Source: Acetatifactor sp.
Lineage (GTDB): Bacteria > Bacillota > Clostridia > Lachnospirales > Lachnospiraceae
Assembly (NCBI GenBank): GCA_022511465.1
Contig: JAFLRM010000005.1
Coordinates: forward strand, 1 to 64,000
Length of the DNA: 64,000 nucleotides
Direction: 5' to 3'
The translations under genes were made by a program, and so were the position numbers. The notes beneath the pieces were generated by a model. The model had not been told where the DNA came from. It saw only the letters and a list, made by a program, of their open reading frames with translations, and did no database searches. Shown piece after piece: positions 53,966 through 63,047 of this stretch. Position 1 is the stretch's first letter; each line of letters opens with the position of its first letter.

Positions 53966-55843
53966 CTATGAAGATCTATTCCCCAGCTGTGACCACAGCA
54001 CATACTCAATTGTTATCAAGACTCCTATCCATGTCATAACAAGAAACAGACGCCTCCATTTGGAAACGGGCATGTACCAATATGTGATACCTGTGAGCAA
54101 CTGTCCTTCCACTCGGACTCCGTCTATTGAGAGCGCACCATATTCCGTAAGAGTCATGGCACCATTATCCGTCACCCAGACATAGATCGTCTCCTCCGTA
54201 TCTTTTGCTTCCACTGTCAACCGATAGGTAGTTTTGTGATCTAACTCCCATGTCACACCTTTCAATTGGTAATTTGAATCACCAAAGTCTTCCAATGGGA
54301 AACGTTCCTGATATTTGGGAATATCTCCTTCCCACAGAGTTAATTCGCAATACCCTGTATCCCCCGTGCTTTGCAGTCCAATATTAAAACTAAGCAGCTT
54401 GTCAAAGGTAGGCGAAAACTCTGCCTCCAAAATATCATCTTTTTCCATTGGGAACTGAGTAAATTGCTCATAACCATTTAAAACAGTAAACTCTTCTCGT
54501 GTCAAATAGACCGGCAAAATAGCGACCACTCCGGTTACCAAATATACACCACACAATAACAACCTCTTTCTAAAAGACATTTCTATCCTTACTCCGGCTT
54601 CCGGGATGCTTCCCAATACAATAGCAAGAAAAGCCAGCACGCTCACTCCAAAGATACGATAGGTAAAAAAATGATGTCCCGATGTATGGTCTGACAGCAC
54701 GAAGTACCATACGATGCTGGATGCCCCTATCAGGAGATACGAACAACATTTTGATCCTCGATGTCCTCCCCGAACTAATAAGCACCCCAGCCACCATACT
54801 AACCACAACAACAGGATTATCGCGTATACCTTGTATTCATAGTGCTTCCAATTTATATAGATCGCCGACAATCGATCTGATAGGAGACCTCCCCCCTGCA
54901 TCCCTGAGCGCAAAAAAACCTCATTGATAGCAGATTCAAAGATATTGTGACCCAAAATAACAGTGGCCAACGCCCACTTCATGATCCACATGCCTGCATA
55001 TCCCGCAATCCATCCAAAGCCGGAAGTGACTACACGCTTGACCCAGAAGCCCGCCTTTTGATCCGTTCGGTCCATTACGATCCACCATATCAGTGGGAAC
55101 CCCCAAGTGAACAGCGGATAAGTCAAAAGGTCCAAAAAACTGGTAGCCATTCCCAGCGCCATAAAGATAAAAACATATCTCGCCTCCTTGGCAAAGTAAC
55201 TATATTTTTTCAAAAGGATGATCGCGCCGACGTAAGCTACATAATACACCCACGAGAATTGAAACGACAAGGGCATGGCGATCGGCGCCATAAGCATGTA
55301 GGAGGTCAAAAGCATAAGCACATACCTAAGCCCCTTTTCCCGACCAATGATAAAAGCAAGGATCAGCAGCAGTATCAGTTGAACGGCACAATTTGCAATT
55401 CTCAGCTCCGTAAAGTCAAACAAAAGCATAAACGGTCTGAGCAATACGACATAGCCATGCCAATAGTAGGAATAATCCCCCATTGTTGCATTATGTCCTT
55501 TCATCGCACGAACCAGCGGGTTCCCTTCACTGGAATCCAATGCTGTCCTCAGCATGATGCCATCAGTGGAATCATCCAGAACATCCGGCAAATAGGAATG
55601 GAAGTGTGTATCCATTGAACGGCTTATTACGGCTGCCCGCGGATACCACCCTTCTTCCTCCAGTGTATCATAAGAAGTCTTCCTATTCTGCGGATTGACC
55701 GGCAGCATATACACTAATGTCAGCAGTACCGTACCGATGACAGTTCCTGCCAAAAGGAGCAGGAGACCCTTGCCAGCGAAGATTCCCATTCTCCATGACT
55801 CCCCTCCTCCTGTTTGTTTATGACTCGCAGTTTGTCTCTTCAT
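53966..55843 (-). CDS. Large membrane protein, tandem paralogue A
   Basis: A 625-aa paralogue of the gene just downstream (24 bp apart), with the same layout: N-terminal cytoplasmic tail and anchor helix, a large extracellular loop ending in YYWHGYVVLLRPFMLLFD, ten or so further helices, and an extracellular beta domain near the C-terminus (SPTFDKLLSFNIGLQSTGDTGYCELTLW). The close likeness points to a recent duplication. Function unknown; context with a glycosyltransferase suggests surface glycan assembly. AAGGAG precedes the ATG. Confidence 0.65.
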   Translation of the reverse strand: MKRQTASHKQTGGGESWRMGIFAGKGLLLLLAGTVIGTVLLTLVYMLPVNPQNRKTSYDTLEEEGWYPRAAVISRSMDTHFHSYLPDVLDDSTDGIMLRTALDSSEGNPLVRAMKGHNATMGDYSYYWHGYVVLLRPFMLLFDFTELRIANCAVQLILLLILAFIIGREKGLRYVLMLLTSYMLMAPIAMPLSFQFSWVYYVAYVGAIILLKKYSYFAKEARYVFIFMALGMATSFLDLLTYPLFTWGFPLIWWIVMDRTDQKAGFWVKRVVTSGFGWIAGYAGMWIMKWALATVILGHNIFESAINEVFLRSGMQGGGLLSDRLSAIYINWKHYEYKVYAIILLLWLVWWLGCLLVRGGHRGSKCCSYLLIGASSIVWYFVLSDHTSGHHFFTYRIFGVSVLAFLAIVLGSIPEAGVRIEMSFRKRLLLCGVYLVTGVVAILPVYLTREEFTVLNGYEQFTQFPMEKDDILEAEFSPTFDKLLSFNIGLQSTGDTGYCELTLWEGDIPKYQERFPLEDFGDSNYQLKGVTWELDHKTTYRLTVEAKDTEETIYVWVTDNGAMTLTEYGALSIDGVRVEGQLLTGITYWYMPVSKWRRLFLVMTWIGVLITIEYVLWSQLGNRSS

Positions 55844-55913
55844 TGTGCCTTTCTCCTTCTGTACTTCACAATTCCTCCTATCTGAGGTAGGATCGCTTCT
55901 CCAATAGATGATA

Positions 55914-56186
55914 CTAATAGCCCCATTCCACAGTCACAGGATACTCCTTTAATTCATTGATGGTCAGGTAGTAGGAAACTCCTGCTTTTAGGTGCAATCC
56001 CATGTCAATATCCGTGTAGGAATTTACTGACATATTATTGTACTTGATATATTTTTTAAACAAAATCTCGCTGTCGGCAGTCGTGATCACCAGAGAGTAC
56101 CCCCTAGACCAATCCTGCGCTTCCTCATCACTGTTCAACACAATGGAGATAGTATGCAGATCATTGTACTGCGGCCGGAATTCTTG
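55914..56186 (-). pseudogene. Remnant of a third paralogue: isolated extracellular beta domain
   Basis: An open stretch of 90 codons without a proper start. It begins QEFRPQYNDLHTISIVLNS, which aligns with the beta-domain segment (A)EFSPTFDKLLSFNIGLQS of the tandem pair, and continues through GYSLVITTADSEILF and GLHLKAGVSYYLTINE to a natural stop. There is no membrane part. The frame runs on into the end of the glycosyltransferase gene upstream and lacks a ribosome-binding site; a GTG at 56141 is the only internal start. It looks like a 3' fragment left by deletion. Confidence 0.55.
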
Positions 56187-56188
56187 AG

Positions 56189-57004
56189 TTATTCCTGCTT
56201 TATCCTGTGATAGATTCTCTCTTTCAGCCAGTGATAGCCACCAGAGAAAAAACTATTTTCCGCCAGAAAACTCCTGAGAGGCGCAAATGTACACAACATA
56301 AATAACCGATACCGCAAAAGCTCTCCCGCACTCATATAGGTGGAGGTAATCTGTCTGTGTTCTTCACGATCCCTATCATGATTCCTTTTATCTTCCGAAA
56401 CGCCCCCGCCCTCGTAAGAAGACACGGCCATGCCCATATGGATCATTTTCGCCTTTTTGATATAATAGCACCACAGAAAATGATCATAGTCCGCCCGAAT
56501 ACGATATTGCAGATCATAGGGCTTCTCTTTGCAGAGCGCCGCACTATAAAAACAGGACTGATGACAGGGAATGTTGCGGTAACAGGTGAGACCGGTGATG
56601 CGTCCCGCCGATGCGATCATCGTCTGATTTCGGGCGCTGTAGGTATCCCCATAGAGTACCAGACCATTCACATCCGCTCCTGCAGCAGCCTGGGACTCTA
56701 CAGCCTCCGCTGCCCGCTCCAGAACCTTCTCATCGTAGAAAAGATCTCCGCAGTTTAAAAACAGGAGAAAATCTCCCCTCGCGTGAGCAACCGCCTGATT
56801 CATGGCGTCGTAGATTCCCTTGTCCGGCTCTTTGAACAGACGTATGCAGTGGTCTTGCCTCATCTCTTCTATGGATCTGTCGCAGCTTCCCCCATCCTTC
56901 ACCACAATCTCATACTCCGTATAGGTCTGTGAAAGGATGCTGTCCAAGGTTTGATTTAATTTTTCTCCCGCATTCAAGCACACTATAATAATCGAAAATC
57001 TCAT
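56189..57004 (-). CDS. Family 2 glycosyltransferase
   Basis: A 271-aa GT-A-fold enzyme. It has FSIIIVCLNAGEKLNQTLDSILSQ, the nucleotide region YEIVVKDGGSCD, EPDKGIYDAMNQA and LFLNCGD for the DxD-type site, and IRADYDHFLW for the acceptor side. This is the common WcaA/EpsJ-like subgroup that transfers sugars to glycan precursors in the cytoplasm. It overlaps the upstream HAD-CPBP gene by four bases (ATGA), so they are co-translated. Confidence 0.88.
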   Translation of the reverse strand: MRFSIIIVCLNAGEKLNQTLDSILSQTYTEYEIVVKDGGSCDRSIEEMRQDHCIRLFKEPDKGIYDAMNQAVAHARGDFLLFLNCGDLFYDEKVLERAAEAVESQAAAGADVNGLVLYGDTYSARNQTMIASAGRITGLTCYRNIPCHQSCFYSAALCKEKPYDLQYRIRADYDHFLWCYYIKKAKMIHMGMAVSSYEGGGVSEDKRNHDRDREEHRQITSTYMSAGELLRYRLFMLCTFAPLRSFLAENSFFSGGYHWLKERIYHRIKQE

Positions 57005-58530
57005 AAGACCTTTTTCCTTTTATTCAGGAAATAGATACTTCCCACTCCGATCACCATAAAGATCACACACACTGGCCAGCTGACAAGCTCTCCCACCGCC
57101 AAACCGGTGTAAGACAGACAGTAGGACAGAATATTGGAGATCATGTGGATCGCAAGCGGCAGGCAAAAAGTACCAAAATACTCATAGCTATAGGCGATCA
57201 AGCAGCCCATGATAAAAGCATAACCTCCCTGTACCGCATTTCCATGGTAGACGCCAAAGACAAGCGCCGACAACACTACTGCCAGTCTTATATTGAGAAA
57301 TCGCCTCATGTAGGAAAAGATCACACCTCGGAACAAAAGTTCCTCCGCGATCGGAGAAATGATACCGTAACAAAAGATGCCGATCAGAAAATGGGCAGAA
57401 TACTGATCTTCCACCACCGCCTGATACACCTCTGACTTATTCGTAACGCCGGACAGTTCCAGCAAAAGATTCAGGCCGATGACCGCACCCACAGTCGCCA
57501 GCCCTATGAGCAGATAATTCTGAACCGGCTCTGCTTTTAAATGTGCCAGCTTTGTCTCCTCCTTCGTCATATCGATCAACTGCTTCGCCGTTCCCCAGAT
57601 AGGAAGAATACCCACAATAAATCCCACTGCAGTCATAAGAGTGGTGGCATTTCCGGTATAAGCGATGATCTCGCCGGTCTCATCCTTTACGATCAGAAAA
57701 TCACCGACCATTCCCTGCAGACCGGGGCCGATCTGGAGCAAGAGCCAATTTAACGCATACATGGCTATATTTCGAAACAAAAGAAACATGATAAAGCAGT
57801 AAACCATTGTCCAGATCCGCTGGGCCATGGGGTTCTTCTTTGTCGGCTGCTCCTCCTTTTGCACCTCATCGCTTCCGCGGAGCAGAAACTTCTGCAATTC
57901 CCCCACGGAGCGCACAATATAGTCAGCCTTAGCCTCCTTCAACTCCTCCATACTGCCGTAACCATAAGTGACACCGACACTCTCCACGCCAAGGGCATCG
58001 GCCCCCTCCACGTCGTAGCTGCGATCACCGATCATATACACCTCTTCCAACGGTATCGGCTGATCGCCAAAGAGACGGTCTAATGCCTCACGTACTACTT
58101 CTTCCTTCCGGTCTCTGGTTCCGTCCAGTTCGCTTCCCACTACCACCTGAAAATACTTGTCTATCTGAAAATGTTCCAGGATCCGCTTTACAAACACTTC
58201 CGGTTTGCTGGAAGCCACCGCCAGATGCATTCCCTTAGACTGCAGAATACGCAGCATTTGAGGGATGCCGTCGTACACCTCATTCTCAAAAATGCCCGTG
58301 TCCTGAAAACGCTCACGGTACTTTGCCACAGCCGCTTCCGCCTGCTCAGGCGAAAGCCCATAAAACTTCTGAAAACTCTCTCTGAGCGGCGGCCCGATAA
58401 AGGGCTCCAGCTTTTCAAGATCCGGTTCCTCAATGCCGAAATCTCTCAGCGCATACTGCACACAGGTGGTAATCCCAACCTTGGGATCTGTCAGCGTACC
58501 GTCTAGATCAAAAAGCAAGTACTTCTTCAT
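57001..58530 (-). CDS. HAD-family phosphatase fused to CPBP intramembrane protease
   Basis: A 509-aa two-part protein. Residues 1-220 form a phosphoglycolate-phosphatase-like HAD domain: FDLDGTLTDP, VASSKPEVF, and IGDRSYDVEGADALG. Residues 240-509 are a membrane domain of about eight helices with the CPBP (Abi/CAAX-protease-like) motifs EELLFRG, FGVYHGN and HMISN. Stand-alone copies of each are common; the fusion is unusual. It might couple a soluble phosphatase to a membrane peptidase. The ATG follows AAGGAG. Confidence 0.85.
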   Translation of the reverse strand: MKKYLLFDLDGTLTDPKVGITTCVQYALRDFGIEEPDLEKLEPFIGPPLRESFQKFYGLSPEQAEAAVAKYRERFQDTGIFENEVYDGIPQMLRILQSKGMHLAVASSKPEVFVKRILEHFQIDKYFQVVVGSELDGTRDRKEEVVREALDRLFGDQPIPLEEVYMIGDRSYDVEGADALGVESVGVTYGYGSMEELKEAKADYIVRSVGELQKFLLRGSDEVQKEEQPTKKNPMAQRIWTMVYCFIMFLLFRNIAMYALNWLLLQIGPGLQGMVGDFLIVKDETGEIIAYTGNATTLMTAVGFIVGILPIWGTAKQLIDMTKEETKLAHLKAEPVQNYLLIGLATVGAVIGLNLLLELSGVTNKSEVYQAVVEDQYSAHFLIGIFCYGIISPIAEELLFRGVIFSYMRRFLNIRLAVVLSALVFGVYHGNAVQGGYAFIMGCLIAYSYEYFGTFCLPLAIHMISNILSYCLSYTGLAVGELVSWPVCVIFMVIGVGSIYFLNKRKKVL

Positions 58531-58534
58531 AATC

Positions 58535-59038
58535 CTAAAAACTCCTTATCTTATCACTTCCGTCATCCACAGTGTTCTCAAACTTCACCACTCGTACATC
58601 ATACCCCACATTGTCATTCACTTGCACATGAGCAATGTCGCCCACTTTTTTGCCGAGAAGAGCTTTTCCCATAGGAGACTCATTGCTGATCAACCCTTCC
58701 AGCGAATTCCCCCGCACTGTGGTGACGATCTTATAGACTTCCGTCGTACCGTCCTCCACAAACTCTACCGTCACCGTATTGTTGATGCCAATCTCATCCT
58801 CCGCCGATTCCTCCGAGATCACCTGCGCCGTCCGGATCATCCTCTCCAGATAACGGATCCGGCTCTCGTTTTGATTTTTCGCTTTCTTCGCAGCATAATA
58901 CTCAAAGTTTTCACTCAGATCTCCATGCGCCCTGGTCTCCTTGACCTCCTCCAACATTTGAGGCCTCACCACCAGCTTCCGATACTCGATCTCTTCCTCC
59001 ATCTTCTTAATATCACTGGGAGTCAACTTATCATACAT
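58535..59038 (-). CDS. greA: Transcription elongation factor GreA/GreB
   Basis: A 167-aa factor that rescues backtracked RNA polymerase by stimulating transcript cleavage. The N-terminal coiled coil has the acidic tip HGDLSENFEYYAAKKAKNQ; the C-terminal domain has NTVTVEF, ISNESPMGKALLGKKVGD. It ends four bases before the start of the HAD-CPBP gene. Confidence 0.93.
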   Translation of the reverse strand: MYDKLTPSDIKKMEEEIEYRKLVVRPQMLEEVKETRAHGDLSENFEYYAAKKAKNQNESRIRYLERMIRTAQVISEESAEDEIGINNTVTVEFVEDGTTEVYKIVTTVRGNSLEGLISNESPMGKALLGKKVGDIAHVQVNDNVGYDVRVVKFENTVDDGSDKIRSF

Positions 59039-59062
59039 AACCTATGTCCATCCTTTTCTAAC

Positions 59063-60034
59063 CTACTGTATCCCGTATATCACAGCTGCCGCCAGAATGA
59101 TCTGCACGATGGCAAACCGAAACACTGTCTGCGTATTCGACCAATCCCAATTCTTTCGTACATGGTCATGTAATGGCGTTCTCACCTTCGTTAAGATCCG
59201 AATCTTCAAAAATCGTAAAAGTGCTACCTTTATAAGTCCCAATCCTCCGTCTAAAATCATAACAAGTGTTACCGGAATATACAAAAAAGGTGAACCGGTC
59301 TTCAAGATCGCGATACTGATAAACAATCCCATGGCCCTTGAACCGGCATCCCCCATCAAAATCCTGCTGGGCGTGGCATTGTACCACAGATACCCCAGAA
59401 TACACACTGCAAAGATCAAGATCATAAAAGAAAACTTTTCATCCACTCCCTTGATGCGGTCGATCAGATAGATCGTCATGATCGTGATGATGGTAAGCGT
59501 GCCGGAGAGCCCGTCCACGCCGTCGGTACAGTTTGTCACATTCACCGAAGTCCACACCAACACTACTGCCAACAAACCAAATAATAACGGGTGTAATATA
59601 AACTTCACATCAAACAGCGCCAGCTCTACTTCACTGGAATTATATCTCAAAAACGTGCATGCAACCACCACTGCCACACACAGATCCAAAAAACCTTTCT
59701 TGTATTCTCCCCAAGGTGCCTCGGAAGCATCGTCCAAAAATCCGGTCAACATGGAGATCACGATCAAAACCAGATAAATAATGATCTCCGAAGTCAATGG
59801 AAGAAAGAGAAGTGCCGACACCACAAAGGCCAACACAAAAATAATTCCGGCTCCTCTCGGCTTACCTGCTGAGAGTTTGCCGTCATGGGCAAACTCTCGC
59901 CCTGCATCCTTGGGCAGATAAGGACTTAATTTGAAAGTGGCAAACACCGTAGCCGCAAAAGCAAATAAAATTCCACAAAAGGCAAGCATACCATCCGGAC
60001 CGGGCGGGCCGCCTTGAATCAAACGATATAACAT
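59063..60034 (-). CDS. mraY: MraY-like phospho-N-acetylmuramoyl-pentapeptide transferase
   Basis: A 323-aa membrane enzyme with about ten transmembrane helices. Motifs: GFLDDAS (paired Asp), NVTNCTDGVDGL, and RTPLHDHVRK. These define the MraY branch that makes lipid I from UDP-MurNAc-pentapeptide and undecaprenyl phosphate. The absence of neighbouring mur genes and the KPRGAGIIF variant leave some room for a second MraY paralogue. AGGAG precedes the ATG. Confidence 0.85.
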   Translation of the reverse strand: MLYRLIQGGPPGPDGMLAFCGILFAFAATVFATFKLSPYLPKDAGREFAHDGKLSAGKPRGAGIIFVLAFVVSALLFLPLTSEIIIYLVLIVISMLTGFLDDASEAPWGEYKKGFLDLCVAVVVACTFLRYNSSEVELALFDVKFILHPLLFGLLAVVLVWTSVNVTNCTDGVDGLSGTLTIITIMTIYLIDRIKGVDEKFSFMILIFAVCILGYLWYNATPSRILMGDAGSRAMGLFISIAILKTGSPFLYIPVTLVMILDGGLGLIKVALLRFLKIRILTKVRTPLHDHVRKNWDWSNTQTVFRFAIVQIILAAAVIYGIQ

Positions 60035-60094
60035 AAAAACTCCTATCTGTACACTCCGGTTTCCCCTTTTTAGAATGTACTGTCAACTTAATTG

Positions 60095-62782
60095 TCAAAA
60101 AGGCTTATCTATCATCTTATCATAAAAACTCTGGGGATGCAATGCATCCACCGCCTCCTTCAGCCCCTGTGCAGACATACGGATGGCCCCGTCTCCCCAT
60201 ATGATCATCTGCTCCATCCGGTCGGAGGTGGCCACCGTAATATTGGCTTTGTTTGCCATTTTATGCACCGTCTTCTCAATATACTGATCCGCCGTCTCCG
60301 CCTCCCTGGTGTACACCACATAAATGTTGTAGACCTGAGTCACTGAGCCGGGATTTCCCTTCACCTTGTAGGCGTCAAACACCAGGATCAGTGTGCAGCC
60401 CAGGTACCCCTGATAATTGCACATAATGTCGATCAGCCGGTCTCTGGCACTGTCGATATTGTCAGCTGCCAAAGCTCTCAGTTCTTCCCACGCAAAGATA
60501 ATATTGTAGCCGTCCACCAAAAGATAATCTTCTCTCTTCTCCTGTACCTTGGGCCGGAACTCCCGCTCCCACGTGCCCTGCTTTGATCGGTGTACTTCCT
60601 GATAGCGCTTGTGGTAGCGCCGGAAGCGGTTCTGCGCCTCCTGCTCCTTGTTTTTTCCGTATGTCTTGGCAAAAATCGCCTCAATCTCCTCCTGTGTGAT
60701 ATAGTCGGAGACACCGGAATGTCTTTCCTTCTCCCGCTGCCTCTGTCCCATGTCTATGGCGCAGGCTGTCGCTTCCTCATGGGCATTCTGCCCTAACTCC
60801 TCCGCATCGGAAAGCTTCGGCAGACGAAGCCGGCTCTCCACATGCGCGTACTGTGCCACTTGATGCCAGTCCACATAGAAGCCTGCACCGTGAGAGCAGA
60901 ACACCGAACCACAGGGGTTGGCAATGTCCAGATCCGGATCATACTGCCTCTCGGCAATGACTTCCTCACTGTTGTGACAGGGCTCATACCCTTTCAGGGT
61001 ACAGGTCAGCCGGCCCCGCCCCTTGGCATAGGCATTTACCTCCCTCTGATAATCCCTCATGGCAGCCACCGGTGCACTGCCGGTCAAGATACTGACATCC
61101 CCCTCCGTCACCGGCGGGTCAAAGGTGCCAAACATCCTCTGGATATCCGACATAGCCCGGCCAATATACTCGGTAGGCAGTTCCAGGATAAAAGAAAAAA
61201 CCGGCTCCAGCAAAATGCTCTTGCTGCGGCGAAGCCCGTGTCTCACCGCGCGGTAGGTCGCTTGCCGGAAATCTCCTCCCTCCGTGTGCTTCTCGTGGGC
61301 TCTTCCCGCCACCAGAAGGATCCGCATATCCGTGATCTCGGAACCCGTCAGCACACCGGCATGAGCTCTCTCCTCCAAATGGGTCAGGATCAGTCTCTGC
61401 CAGTTTCTGTCCAACATGTCCTCACTGCACAGGGAAGCAAACTGTAAGCCACTGCCCCGTTCTCCCGGCTCCAAAAGCAGATGTACCTCTGCGTAGTGAC
61501 GAAGCGGCTCAAAGTGCCCGATCCCCTCCACCGGCTCTGCAATAGTCTCCTTGTATACAATGCTGCCGGCGCCGAAAGTGACATCCAGCCCAAAACGCTC
61601 TCGGATCATGCTCTTTAAGATCTCAATCTGTACTTCGCCCATGACCTGAACCTGAATCTCTTTGCTCTCCTCACTCCAGACAATGTTAAGCTCCGGTTCT
61701 TCCTCTTCCAGCAGCCGCAGATAGCCAAGCGTCTGTATGGGGTCACAATTCTCGGGCGGGATCACCTGATAGACCAACACCGGCTCCAACACCGGCAGTT
61801 CGTTTTCCCTCTCAGCCCCAAGCCCCTGACCGGCAAAGGTGGATTTCAGTCCCAGAACTGCACAGACGCCCCCGGCGGGCACTTCGTCCACTGCCTGATA
61901 TTTTGCTCCATTGTAGACACGCAGTTGGTCTGCCTTCTCTTCCCATACGTCACCCTCTTGCCCGGCGCTCCCGGCGTTACTGACAATCTGCTTCACACAC
62001 AGACTCCCGCCAGTCACCTTCAGATAGGTGAGCCGATTGCCGGACTCGTCTCTCGCGATCTTGAATACCCGGGCTCCAAACTTCTCCTCATATGTGGGAA
62101 TCGGCGCAAACTTACGGATACCGTTTAAGAGTGTCTCCACACCCCACAATTTCAACGCTGAGCCAAAGTAGCAGGGAAATATCTGCCTGTCCGCAATAGC
62201 CGCTACAATACTCTCCCCGTCCAGTTTCCCATTTTCCAGATATTCCTCCATCAGAGACTCCTGACACAGGGCGATGCTCTCCAACAGCGAAGCATCCAAC
62301 TCCTCCGCAAACTCCACACAGTGCTCGTCCAGGCGCATCTGAAGTTCTTTCAGCAGCTTATCCTTGTCCGTACCCTCTTGATCCATCTTGTTCACAAACA
62401 AAAAAGCGGGAATCTCGTAGCGCCTAAGCAGCTTCCACAGGGTCTCCGAATGTCCCTGCACACCGTCCGCCCCATTGATCACCAAAACCGCCGCATCCAA
62501 GACCTGAAGCGTCCGCTCCATCTCCGCACAGAAGTCCACATGGCCCGGCGTGTCCAGAAGAGTGATATCCAGATCTTTCCAGGCAAGTTCTGCCTGCTTG
62601 GAAAAGATAGTGATACCCCTGTCCCTCTCCAGGGAAAAGTTGTCCAGAAAGGCGTCCCCATGATCCACTCGCCCCAGCGAACGGATCTTGCCGCAGGTAT
62701 AGAGAAGCCCCTCTGCCAGCGTGGTCTTGCCGGCATCCACATGGGCCAGTATTCCAATTACCAATCTATCGTTTGGCTGCAT
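60095..62782 (-). CDS. EF-G/TetM-like translational GTPase fused to a C-terminal NYN (Rae1-like) RNase domain
   Basis: An 895-aa protein. Residues 1-650 are an EF-G/TetM/O-type GTPase with all G motifs: AHVDAGKTT, RDRGITI, DTPGH, NKMD; domains II to V follow. Residues 650-745 are a charged linker, and from about 753 to 895 lies a NYN domain of the YacP/Rae1 type: LLVDGYNIIFAWEELR, LVFDAYKVKG, REAETADQYIE and ATSDRMEQ supply the acidic active-site residues (about D757, D803, D832, D854). Rae1 of B. subtilis cuts mRNA in the ribosomal A site, and TetM-like GTPases also act there, so ribosome-linked mRNA cleavage is a reasonable inference. Tetracycline resistance is not indicated by anything seen. 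The ATG has a weak site upstream. Confidence 0.85.
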   Translation of the reverse strand: MQPNDRLVIGILAHVDAGKTTLAEGLLYTCGKIRSLGRVDHGDAFLDNFSLERDRGITIFSKQAELAWKDLDITLLDTPGHVDFCAEMERTLQVLDAAVLVINGADGVQGHSETLWKLLRRYEIPAFLFVNKMDQEGTDKDKLLKELQMRLDEHCVEFAEELDASLLESIALCQESLMEEYLENGKLDGESIVAAIADRQIFPCYFGSALKLWGVETLLNGIRKFAPIPTYEEKFGARVFKIARDESGNRLTYLKVTGGSLCVKQIVSNAGSAGQEGDVWEEKADQLRVYNGAKYQAVDEVPAGGVCAVLGLKSTFAGQGLGAERENELPVLEPVLVYQVIPPENCDPIQTLGYLRLLEEEEPELNIVWSEESKEIQVQVMGEVQIEILKSMIRERFGLDVTFGAGSIVYKETIAEPVEGIGHFEPLRHYAEVHLLLEPGERGSGLQFASLCSEDMLDRNWQRLILTHLEERAHAGVLTGSEITDMRILLVAGRAHEKHTEGGDFRQATYRAVRHGLRRSKSILLEPVFSFILELPTEYIGRAMSDIQRMFGTFDPPVTEGDVSILTGSAPVAAMRDYQREVNAYAKGRGRLTCTLKGYEPCHNSEEVIAERQYDPDLDIANPCGSVFCSHGAGFYVDWHQVAQYAHVESRLRLPKLSDAEELGQNAHEEATACAIDMGQRQREKERHSGVSDYITQEEIEAIFAKTYGKNKEQEAQNRFRRYHKRYQEVHRSKQGTWEREFRPKVQEKREDYLLVDGYNIIFAWEELRALAADNIDSARDRLIDIMCNYQGYLGCTLILVFDAYKVKGNPGSVTQVYNIYVVYTREAETADQYIEKTVHKMANKANITVATSDRMEQMIIWGDGAIRMSAQGLKEAVDALHPQSFYDKMIDKPF

Positions 62783-62820
62783 AGCTTTGATTCCTTTTGT
62801 TTGTGTATCTATTTTCGTCC

Positions 62821-62849
62821 TTGACAGTTCCCCCGCCTCGTATTATAGT
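62821..62849 (+). promoter_or_regulatory. Promoter of the thiT leader
   Basis: TTGACA (62821-62826), 17-nt spacer, TATAGT (62844-62849). Confidence 0.75.
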
Positions 62850-62878
62850 AGTGGATGCAACTACATAATCTATCACAC

Positions 62879-62968
62879 CGCTAGGGGAGCACATCGCTGA
62901 GATTGAGGCAACCGCCTCTAACCCTCATCACTTGAACCGGTTAATACCGGCGTAAGGAAGCAGGTTAT
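62879..62968 (+). promoter_or_regulatory. TPP (THI element) riboswitch aptamer
   Basis: Contains AGGGGAGC, GCTGAGA, AACCCTCA, a GAACCGG-TTAATACCGGC stem and GTAAGGAAGC, in the order and spacing of the thiamine pyrophosphate aptamer. It lies 30 nt after the promoter and upstream of thiT, so it should shut the gene off when TPP is plentiful. Confidence 0.9.
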
Positions 62969-63017
62969 TTCCTTGGGAGACAGATTTCGCATGCCCCCCA
63001 GGAAGTACGATGTCGTC

Positions 63018-63046
63018 CCTCCTTTAGCAGAAAAAGGAGGTTTTTT
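63018..63046 (+). terminator. Terminator of the TPP riboswitch, with the thiT Shine-Dalgarno inside it
   Basis: CCTCCTTT pairs with AAAGGAGG around a short A-rich loop, followed by TTTTTT. The 3' arm is also the ribosome-binding site of thiT, so one hairpin can block both transcription and translation. Confidence 0.8.
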
Positions 63047-63047
63047 A

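Noticed and set aside
60095..62782. Tetracycline resistance gene of the TetM/TetO type
   Set aside because: The GTPase resembles TetM, but the protein is about 250 residues longer, carries a nuclease-like domain, and sits in a housekeeping context. Nothing seen indicates a resistance role.
62973..63047. 25-residue N-terminal extension of ThiT
   Set aside because: It runs through the riboswitch expression platform; the ATG at 63048 follows the Shine-Dalgarno sequence.
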